A DNA stretch of 47,987 nucleotides from Alistipes sp. (GTDB taxonomy: Bacteria; Bacteroidota; Bacteroidia; Bacteroidales; Rikenellaceae), in contig JAFOBG010000004.1 in the NCBI GenBank assembly GCA_017381935.1, forward strand, positions 1-47,987, given 5' to 3'. The position numbers and the translations under genes were made by a program. Below, piece after piece: positions 1 through 6,436 of the stretch; position 1 is the stretch's first letter; each line of letters starts with the position of its first letter. The notes below the pieces were generated by a model that was not told the DNA's origin, made no database searches, and saw nothing but the letters and a program-made list of their open reading frames with translations.

Positions 1-293
1 ATGTATCGTAGCCATGGTGAGCCGTTACCTCACCATCTAGCTAATACAACGCATGCCCATCCATAACCGCCTGAACTTTCAACTCCAGAAGATGCCTTCC
101 AAAGTATTATGGGGTATTAGTACCAATTTCTCAGTGTTATCCCCCTGTTATGGGTAGGTTGCATACGCGTTACGCACCCGTGCGCCGGTCGCCGTCAAAT
201 CCGTATTGCTACTTCATCACGCTGCCCCTCGACTTGCATGTGATAAGCCTGCCGCTAGCGTTCATCCTGAGTCAGGATCAAACTCTCCATTGT
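1..293 (-). rRNA. rrs: 16S ribosomal RNA, 5' part (runs off the left edge)
   Basis: Read on the minus strand, the segment opens with the universal 16S start (GAGTTTGATCCTGACTCAGG near 290-270) and continues through the conserved GCACGGGTGCGTAACGCG stretch near 190-172. It ends inside helix regions that lead to the GGCTACGATACAT motif at the window edge. Only about the first 290 nt are present, so the remaining 16S, spacer and 23S lie outside. The sequence is of Bacteroidales type; I place it near Rikenellaceae only tentatively. The exact mature 5' end cannot be read from sequence alone. Two promoters upstream point into it. Confidence 0.97.
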
Positions 294-446
294 AAAAAAT
301 ATTAAATGTATCGTTAGAGTCCTGACTACCTCTTTTTCCTTAAAGGAAATTGACAGATAAATACTACACTTTCTCTCAATTTATAACCAGTAAATCAAAG
401 AACCGTTTTCAAAAGCGTTCTCTCCATTTCGGAGCGAACAGTGGTG

Positions 447-478
447 CAAAGGTAAGACCTTTTTTTGTAACCACCAAA
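447..478 (-). promoter_or_regulatory. rRNA promoter, proximal copy
   Basis: On the minus strand TTTG (475-478) is followed after about 20 nt by TACCTTTG (447-454), an exact match to the Bacteroidota housekeeping promoter TTTG-N19-21-TAnnTTTG. The start site would be near 441, giving a leader of about 150 nt before mature 16S. The spacer is rich in A and T. Confidence 0.8.
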
Positions 479-582
479 TTTTTTGAAACTTTTTTTGAAA
501 AAATTTTCAACAATTTGTTTTTCTCATTGTGAAAACCCTTTTCAGAACAAGTGCAACCAGTGTTATTTCCTGATTGCGGGTG

Positions 583-613
583 CAAAGATAGAGACAAAAA
601 AATTACTGTGCAA
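583..613 (-). promoter_or_regulatory. rRNA promoter, distal copy
   Basis: A second complete match lies upstream on the same strand: TTG (611-613), a 20-nt spacer and TATCTTTG (583-590). It lies 136 bp upstream of the proximal copy, so the rRNA operon appears to have tandem promoters. The DNA further upstream (614-820) is very A+T rich, as is common upstream of rRNA promoters, and I see no gene in it. Confidence 0.75.
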
Positions 614-821
614 GAGTTTTACGAACTTTTTTGCACATTTTTTGAAGATTTTTTAATATTTCTTAAAAATAGGCGTTTATACCTATATATATATTATATA
701 AGGGGGCTCTTTAATATAAGGCTATTTACTATTAACTCTTGAGTTTATTGGGGTATTTACCGCAAAAGACAAGGTTATCTCCAATTTTAAAAAGCCACAA
801 CACTGCGTAACCATACAATAA

Positions 822-852
822 TTTTGCATTTCGGCAAAAATTACTATCTTTG
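822..852 (+). promoter_or_regulatory. lspA promoter
   Basis: TTTTG at 822-826 and TATCTTTG at 845-852, with an 18-nt spacer, precede lspA by 20 nt. A 13-bp sequence beginning in the -7 box (849-861) recurs as a perfect inverted copy at 754-766. Confidence 0.7.
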
Positions 853-872
853 CGGTAAATAAAATACTGTCT

Positions 873-1478
873 ATGAACTGGAAGAAGATTTCGATACTAC
901 TAACAATATTAATTGTTGCCGATCAGCTATTAAAGATTTGGATTAAAACCAACCTCCACCTTGACGAGGCGATAGTAGTCTTTCCGGATTGGTTTCAATT
1001 ACGTTTTGTTGAAAACAACGGTGCTGCATTCGGTATGCAGATTGCAAATAACGGAGGTTTCGACTGGGGAAAGTTGGGATTGAGCATCTTCAGAGTTGGC
1101 CTTGTGGGCTTTATGCTCTACTACATTGGTTACCTAATCAAGCAGAAGGCTCCAAAGGGCGTTATCATCGGACTTGTACTCATTATAGCAGGCGCAATAG
1201 GTAATATCATTGACAGCGCATTCTATGGCCTTATATTTTCAGAGTCAACACCTGCGACAGTAGCCCACTTCGGCGGTAGCTATGCGCCATTTATGATGGG
1301 GCGTGTGGTGGACATGTTCTACTTCCCACTATTCCAATGGAACAGCTGCCCAGAGTGGCTTAGTTTTTTAGTTGACTCAAGAAACTACTTCTTCGGAGCA
1401 ATATTTAACCTCGCTGACGCATATATCTCCGTCGCTGTAGTGTACCTGCTACTATTCCAATACAAGTTTTTTAAGTAA
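873..1478 (+). CDS. lspA: Lipoprotein signal peptidase (signal peptidase II)
   Basis: An inner-membrane aspartyl protease that removes signal peptides from diacylglyceryl-modified prolipoproteins; it would process the several lipoproteins encoded in this window. The 201-residue protein has the family landmarks in order: VADQ near residue 17, ENNGAAFG near 50, GNIIDS near 112, GRVVDMF near 145 and FNLADAYIS near 178. The two catalytic aspartates are expected in the VVDMF and NLADAY motifs. About four hydrophobic segments are visible. It is longer than the 160-residue Proteobacterial enzyme because of an insert between the GNIIDS and VVDMF motifs, usual in Bacteroidota. It stands alone with its own promoter and a terminator behind it, not beside ileS as often seen elsewhere. 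Confidence 0.96.
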   Translation: MNWKKISILLTILIVADQLLKIWIKTNLHLDEAIVVFPDWFQLRFVENNGAAFGMQIANNGGFDWGKLGLSIFRVGLVGFMLYYIGYLIKQKAPKGVIIGLVLIIAGAIGNIIDSAFYGLIFSESTPATVAHFGGSYAPFMMGRVVDMFYFPLFQWNSCPEWLSFLVDSRNYFFGAIFNLADAYISVAVVYLLLFQYKFFK

Positions 1479-1561
1479 AAAGATATACAGCCCTCGCTTG
1501 AGTTGAGAGAAAGCCTTTGCGCCTCTACGTGAGTCGTGGCAATAATATCAACACATTGTAC

Positions 1562-1594
1562 CCTCTACGAATAATTATTCGTAGAGGTCTTTTA
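1562..1594 (+). terminator. Terminator after lspA
   Basis: CCTCTACGA and TCGTAGAGG form a 9-bp stem around ATAATTAT, followed by TCTTTTATTTG. It ends lspA transcription about 85 nt past the stop codon. Confidence 0.8.
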
Positions 1595-1617
1595 TTTGTC
1601 AAATTTATATTAAGTTC

Positions 1618-1648
1618 TTGCAATTTTCGAAAAAAAATATTAACTTTC
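1618..1648 (+). promoter_or_regulatory. Promoter of the peptide/lipoprotein module
   Basis: TTG at 1618-1620, a 20-nt spacer and TAACTTTC at 1641-1648 (one mismatch to TAnnTTTG). A small GCAGC-ATAA-GCTGC hairpin (1649-1662) falls at the expected transcript start. The leader to the small ORF is about 50 nt. Confidence 0.6.
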
Positions 1649-1706
1649 GCAGCATAAGCTGCATTTTTTACTAAAAAAACTTAATATTTACTTAAAACTT
1701 CCTATC

Positions 1707-1841
1707 ATGAAAAGAGTTTATCTAAGTGGTGCATACTCTGCGCCTCAGCTCCGAGAGCTGACTGTTCGTTGCGAAGCCGGCTTTGCAACAAGTGTTAACA
1801 TTGATGGCATCACCCCTGAGGATGGTGTTTGGGATGAGTAA
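1707..1841 (+). CDS. 44-residue peptide ORF ahead of the repeat lipoprotein
   Basis: ATG at 1707 opens 44 codons ending in TAA at 1839-1841, 24 nt before the large lipoprotein gene and directly after a promoter. The peptide starts MKRVYLSG, has a central CEAGFATSVN (from residue 22) and ends DGVWDE. It has no hydrophobic stretch that would make a signal peptide. A matching ORF stands at the same place upstream of the paralogous lipoprotein at the right end of the window, with EAGFSISN and GWDE at equivalent places and the same 135-nt length. That conservation of position, length and motif is the main reason to call it a gene. Small acidic-tailed peptides of this look occur in Bacteroidales, but I know of no assigned function. 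Possible roles are a translational leader, a partner of the lipoprotein or a secreted peptide. Confidence 0.65.
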   Translation: MKRVYLSGAYSAPQLRELTVRCEAGFATSVNIDGITPEDGVWDE

Positions 1842-1865
1842 TAACCAATGTAAAGATTTAATGCT

Positions 1866-4800
1866 ATGAAGAAAATTTATGCTATTTTCGGTCTTGCATT
1901 GGCTATGCTGACCGCAGGTTGTGCAAAGGATGCAACCAATGACGTTATGCCTGGTAAGGTTACTATCGGTGTTGGCATTGAGCAGACCCGTACCTCTCTT
2001 GGCGCACTTAATGGAAACAAGCACGATGTACTCTGGAGTGCAGGCGATAAGATTGCTGTAAACGGCGTTGCTTCTGATGCGCTTGCTACTCAGTATGAAG
2101 GTCTGACAACTGCAACATTTACCGTTTCTAATGTTGCTGCTCCTTATTCAATTCTCTATCCTGCTGAGATTCTTGGTGCTGACGGTAATATCACCGTTCC
2201 TACTGAGCAGGCTTATACTCCAAACTCTTTCGCTTGCGGTTCTGCCGTTTTGGTTGGCTATACAGAGAGCGCAAGCGCTACTCTTCACAACCTCTACAGC
2301 TTTGTTAAGATTACTATCGCTAAGGGCGACGATGTTGCTCTTAAGAGTGTAACTCTTACAGCACTTGGTGGTGAGGCTATCTCTGGTACTTTTGCAGTTG
2401 ACTATAAGGCTGCCGCTATTGCTCCACTTGCAGGTAAGGATGTTATCCGTGTATCTGCTGCTGAGGGTATCCCTTATGTAGATGGCAAGGCAAGCGTTGT
2501 TATAGCAGTTCCTGCAGGTGCTTATGCAGGCGGCTTCAGCGTAAAGGTTGTTGACGCAACAGGTAAGGCTATGGTTAAGAAGGCTTACACTGCACAGGGC
2601 ATTGAGGTTCCTGCAGGTGTTCTTCTCAACATGCCAGAGTTTACTTATGTTGGCGCAGAGCAGGCTATTACCTCTGTAACTAACGCTGCTGAGCTTCAGG
2701 CAGCACTCGCTCAGTTCCAGCTTGAGGTTGTTCCTGAGACTCTTCCACACATTGTTCTTGATGCAGATATTGACCTTACAGGTGTTGAGCTTGTTTCTGC
2801 TGCTGACTTCTACGGCGTATTTGATGGTCAGGGTTATGCAATCAAGAATTGGAACACCTCTCGTGCACTGTTTATCGTAAACCACGGTACTGTTAAGAAT
2901 GTTGTTATTGATGAATCTTGTACTCTTACTGCTGCTTACGACACATCGGGAGACAAGAATGTCGGTTTCGTTGTTGAGGATAACGAGGAGCCGGGTATTG
3001 TTGCAGGTTGCGTAAACAACGGTAAGGTTATAGTAAATGATTTGAGCTGTGCAGGCCACCGTATCGGTGGTGTGGTTGGTACATCTTATGGTACTGTTCA
3101 CGACTGTATCAACAATGGTGATATCGAGGTTACCTCTGCTGCAGTAAATAACAACCATAACATTGGTGGTGTTGTAGGTTACTGCAACCCTAACGCAGGA
3201 AGTAAGGAGGCTCTTGGTACAGCGTTCCTTGCAAACTGTATCAACAACGGTAATGTAACTGTTGTATTCCCTTGCCTGCCAAAGAAGGCAATGGTTGGTG
3301 GTGTGCTTGGTGGTACACAGAACGCAGCTTCTACAACTGCTGCTCACCTCGGTACTATTAAGAACTGTATCAACAATGGTAATGTTAAGTATCGTTTTGA
3401 GGTTCTCAACTCTGGTACTTACGGTAACGTCGGTGGTGTTGTAGGTTACGCACAGGTTGACCTTATTGACTGTAACAACTATGGTCGCGTAGAGTACTCT
3501 ACACCTACAGACCCTTCAGCTGCTGGTACTCGTGCTGCTGCAGGTGGTGTTGTAGGCTGCAACCTCTTCAGTGTAGAGAACTGTAACAACTACGGCGAAC
3601 TGTTCTGTGAGGGTGTTTGGGCTGCTGGTACAAACGACGCTGCTGCAGCTGGTTCACAGGCTGGTTCATCATTTGGTGGTGTTGCAGGTTGCGTAGGTGT
3701 CTATAACAAACTTAGCGAGGACTACCCTACTGTTGGCTGTAACAACTATGGTAAGGTTAACCTTAATATCGCTTGTAAGACCGCTGGTGGTACTGCTGGT
3801 TACTTTGCAGGTGTTGTAGGTTTCACTACAAACAATGTTAGCGACTGCCACAACCACGGTGAGGTAAATATCGCCACATTCCTTGCTAATACATATATGG
3901 CAGGTGTTGTTGGTTACTCTCAATATGGAGATGCTGACAATCTGTCAAATAACGGTCCTGTAAACCTTGTAGGTAAGGGTATAACATCCACTGGTAAGAC
4001 CTTCTACCTTGCAGGTGTTATTGGTCGTGCAGTAAATATCACAAACTGCGTAAACAATGGCGCTACTACACATACTGTTAACCCTTGCGACATTGCAGTA
4101 TCTACAATCTACTCTGGTGCTGTAGCAGGTTATGCAGATGTGAAGGTTGAGAACTGTACTCTCAACGCTGCTTACAGCCTTACAACTGCCGACAACCTCG
4201 CATCACTCCGTTGCGCTGGTATCGCAGGTCAGGTTAAGACCGGTACTGCACCAATGTACACAGCCGTAAACTGTAACACTACTGAGAAGGCATCTATTAC
4301 CCTTTCAACAAAGAACACAAAGGCTAACTATATCGGTGGTATCCTTGGCAGCTGCAACAACGGTCTTCAGGGCTGTACAAACAAGGCGACAATCAACGTA
4401 ACTACACTTGAGCCTAATACAGGTACTGCTATCTACTATGTTGCTGGTATCTCTGGTAACCAGAAGGAGACTCTGCTTGACTGCCACAACGAGGGTAACA
4501 TCACTGTTGACCACGGTAACTCTACTTGTCCAATCTATGCCGGCACTCTGGTAGGTAAGAACCACACTTCAGCTTGTATTGTTAAGGATTGTACAAACTC
4601 TGGTAACCTTACAATTATCAACACAGCAAGCACAGACCAGAAGATTGGTGTATTTGGTGGCGACAACCCAGCTGATGATACAAGCGCAGTAACTTATGAG
4701 AACTGTACAAATACAGGTGTTGTAACTGTAAACGGTGCAGAGCTTGGTGCTGCTCCTGCTCTCTCTGTAGATGGCAAGCGTTGGCAGTTGCCTGCTGATA

Positions 4801-5165
4801 TTGCAGCAGAGATTACTGGCGTTGCAACAGCAGTTGTTGTAGCAGACCTTGGTGTTACTACTCCTGGCATGCTCTACATAGCTGTTGATTATGAGTCTGT
4901 TTATGGTGCGCAAGCTGCAGGCATGTGGGCTCCAATGGTACAGGCTACATACACTGTAGAGGCTACAGATGCAACTTCTGGAAACATCGTGCTTGCTACA
5001 ACTGATCACTTTGGAGATACAGTTAAAACAAATGTTCCTTACTCTAATCTTACAGAAGAGTCTGTAACTATTGATTGTACAAATATGATTGGTATGCCAG
5101 GCAATGGTCCTTGTACTATATACACTGGTGAGGTTAATCTCAACGGTGGTGGCGTGGCAATGTAA
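1866..5165 (+). CDS. Large surface lipoprotein with GLUG-like repeats (copy 1)
   Basis: 1099 residues. Residues 1-19 are a lipoprotein signal with lipobox LTAGC, so Cys19 is the predicted lipid anchor. Residues of about 25-265 form a fimbrillin-like N-terminal domain (TRTSL, LWSAGDKIAVNG, VAVPAG-type motifs) seen in many Bacteroidales surface proteins. From about 290 to 960 there are some fifteen imperfect units of 35-60 residues with the pattern GGVVGY, then N/D-C-x-N-x-G-x-V, which resemble GLUG repeats and suggest a beta-helix or solenoid. The last 140 residues are a separate domain not shared with the right-hand paralogue. Codon choice is narrow (GGT, GTT, GTA, AAC), like the aldolase and EF-G2 genes here, which suggests high expression. 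Adhesin or surface-layer function is inference; no catalytic motif was seen. Confidence 0.85.
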   Translation: MKKIYAIFGLALAMLTAGCAKDATNDVMPGKVTIGVGIEQTRTSLGALNGNKHDVLWSAGDKIAVNGVASDALATQYEGLTTATFTVSNVAAPYSILYPAEILGADGNITVPTEQAYTPNSFACGSAVLVGYTESASATLHNLYSFVKITIAKGDDVALKSVTLTALGGEAISGTFAVDYKAAAIAPLAGKDVIRVSAAEGIPYVDGKASVVIAVPAGAYAGGFSVKVVDATGKAMVKKAYTAQGIEVPAGVLLNMPEFTYVGAEQAITSVTNAAELQAALAQFQLEVVPETLPHIVLDADIDLTGVELVSAADFYGVFDGQGYAIKNWNTSRALFIVNHGTVKNVVIDESCTLTAAYDTSGDKNVGFVVEDNEEPGIVAGCVNNGKVIVNDLSCAGHRIGGVVGTSYGTVHDCINNGDIEVTSAAVNNNHNIGGVVGYCNPNAGSKEALGTAFLANCINNGNVTVVFPCLPKKAMVGGVLGGTQNAASTTAAHLGTIKNCINNGNVKYRFEVLNSGTYGNVGGVVGYAQVDLIDCNNYGRVEYSTPTDPSAAGTRAAAGGVVGCNLFSVENCNNYGELFCEGVWAAGTNDAAAAGSQAGSSFGGVAGCVGVYNKLSEDYPTVGCNNYGKVNLNIACKTAGGTAGYFAGVVGFTTNNVSDCHNHGEVNIATFLANTYMAGVVGYSQYGDADNLSNNGPVNLVGKGITSTGKTFYLAGVIGRAVNITNCVNNGATTHTVNPCDIAVSTIYSGAVAGYADVKVENCTLNAAYSLTTADNLASLRCAGIAGQVKTGTAPMYTAVNCNTTEKASITLSTKNTKANYIGGILGSCNNGLQGCTNKATINVTTLEPNTGTAIYYVAGISGNQKETLLDCHNEGNITVDHGNSTCPIYAGTLVGKNHTSACIVKDCTNSGNLTIINTASTDQKIGVFGGDNPADDTSAVTYENCTNTGVVTVNGAELGAAPALSVDGKRWQLPADIAAEITGVATAVVVADLGVTTPGMLYIAVDYESVYGAQAAGMWAPMVQATYTVEATDATSGNIVLATTDHFGDTVKTNVPYSNLTEESVTIDCTNMIGMPGNGPCTIYTGEVNLNGGGVAM

Positions 5166-5182
5166 TGCACCGAAAACCTAAT

Positions 5183-5213
5183 AAAAAAGCACCGAATAAT
5201 TCGGTGCTTTTTT
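5183..5213. terminator. Bidirectional terminator between convergent genes
   Basis: AAAAAAGCACCGA and TCGGTGCTTTTTT form a 13-bp stem with loop ATAAT. A and T runs on both sides let it serve both the lipoprotein gene (plus) and the DUF3098 gene (minus). Confidence 0.85.
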
Positions 5214-5307
5214 ATTGGTCATATAAAACAATGCCAACAGCTTTAGGCTTATAGTGCAGAGCGATTGTGCAATAAAACCTATTAACTTCTAAGGCCGGAC
5301 TACCGAT

Positions 5308-5556
5308 TTAGAATCGTTTAAGGATAGCATAAATCTCGAAAGCGAAACCTGCAACCACAACAATTGGAGCGAGGGTTATACGACGGAACGAGAAGATAGA
5401 GTAGTCGAATGTGTCGGGGGTAGATGGTTGACCGCCGGACATAAGTACAAATCCGAGGATAATTATCACAGCACCCACAGCTATAAGGATATAGTTTTTG
5501 ACCGTAAGCGGCATTTTGCTATCGTTCTGGTTATTTAGATTATCGAACCACTTCAT
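5308..5556 (-). CDS. DUF3098 small membrane protein
   Basis: 82 residues with two hydrophobic segments (about 22-41 and 61-79). The family signature is visible: NYILIAVGAVIIILGFVLMS, then FSFRRITLAPIVV. DUF3098 proteins are a Bacteroidota family that normally follows ftsX, and here the start codon lies one base after the ftsX stop, so the two are co-transcribed. The biochemical role is unknown; the linkage suggests the cell envelope or division. In relatives uppP and truB usually follow, but here the operon ends at a terminator. Confidence 0.85.
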   Translation of the reverse strand: MKWFDNLNNQNDSKMPLTVKNYILIAVGAVIIILGFVLMSGGQPSTPDTFDYSIFSFRRITLAPIVVVAGFAFEIYAILKRF

Positions 5557-5557
5557 A

Positions 5558-6436
5558 TTAGTATAGATATATTTTATTTGACTTCATATTGACAAACTTA
5601 ATCACTGTAAAGAGCGTAAAGAGTGTTGCCATAACCACACCAAGAACAACCATTGCCCCTGAGATAATGGCAAACTCAACCATTTGTTCTGCAATGCCCA
5701 GGTGAGGCAGCGTATGGTTGATACCATATAGTGTACTACCGAAAAAAACGACAGCCACAACACCTGCTACAAGGCCCTGCAGGGCACCTCTGCCGAGGAA
5801 TGGGCGGATGATAAACCAGCGTGTAGCTCCAACGAGTTTCATGGTGTTTATAGCCTCACGACGAGAGAAAACGGCAAGGCGGATAGTATTATTGAGCAGC
5901 ACCATAGATATTACCAACATAGCTCCACCGAAAAGAAGCAGTAATAGCTGCATTGTATCAATTACAGAGTGGACATCCTCGAGCACATCTTCAGGATATG
6001 ATATATATGTAACAGCATCATTTTGAGTCAACTGCTCAAGGAATGAATTCATCGCCACAGAGTCGGTAGCCTCAGCTGACAGAGCAACATCGAAAGAGTC
6101 GGGCAGTGGATTTTCGCCAAGAACACCCTTAACATCAACATCGAAGGCTCTACGAAACTGCTTATCCTCCAACTTTGAGGCCTTAGAGACAAAATCTACA
6201 GATGCCACCACTCTATTTGAGGCAATAGTATTACTAAGGCTATCAAGCTCGGCAGTTGACAGACCATCTCTCAACTCTACCATCATCACCACGCCCTGAC
6301 GCACCTGATGTGAGGCAGCAAGGAGCGAGGTCATCATATACCCTATAATGCCAAGCACAAAGAGCACAAGGGCCATACTAACTGTAGATACGGCATAGGA
6401 GCGTAAGACTCTACCTCTGACATTTCTATTTTTCAT
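5558..6436 (-). CDS. ftsX: Cell division protein FtsX
   Basis: Inner-membrane permease-like partner of the ATPase FtsE; the complex controls peptidoglycan hydrolases at the septum. The 292-residue protein has one N-terminal membrane helix (about 15-38), a periplasmic domain of about 120 residues and three C-terminal helices. The conserved FtsX pattern LNNTIRLAVFSRREAINTMK precedes the second helix. I start at the ATG at 6436; the longer frame to 6448 would need TTG. The start overlaps the end of the upstream yfhO-like gene by 11 nt, indicating translational coupling. ftsE is not in the window, which is usual in Bacteroidota. Confidence 0.93.
   Translation of the reverse strand: MKNRNVRGRVLRSYAVSTVSMALVLFVLGIIGYMMTSLLAASHQVRQGVVMMVELRDGLSTAELDSLSNTIASNRVVASVDFVSKASKLEDKQFRRAFDVDVKGVLGENPLPDSFDVALSAEATDSVAMNSFLEQLTQNDAVTYISYPEDVLEDVHSVIDTMQLLLLLFGGAMLVISMVLLNNTIRLAVFSRREAINTMKLVGATRWFIIRPFLGRGALQGLVAGVVAVVFFGSTLYGINHTLPHLGIAEQMVEFAIISGAMVVLGVVMATLFTLFTVIKFVNMKSNKIYLY

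Noticed and set aside
1490-1560. Possible tRNA or small RNA after lspA
   Set aside because: No cloverleaf, no promoter consensus in front of it, and the segment simply leads to the lspA terminator.
2148-3347. 399-codon open frame antisense to the left lipoprotein gene
   Set aside because: It runs opposite to a gene with strongly biased codons and internal repeats, which keeps the reverse frame free of stops. Its translation is Cys/Asn/Thr rich and has no domain.
2700-4760. Repeated DNA in the lipoprotein gene considered as a CRISPR or satellite array
   Set aside because: The repeats are in frame, unequal in length and diverged at the DNA level; they encode GLUG-like protein units.
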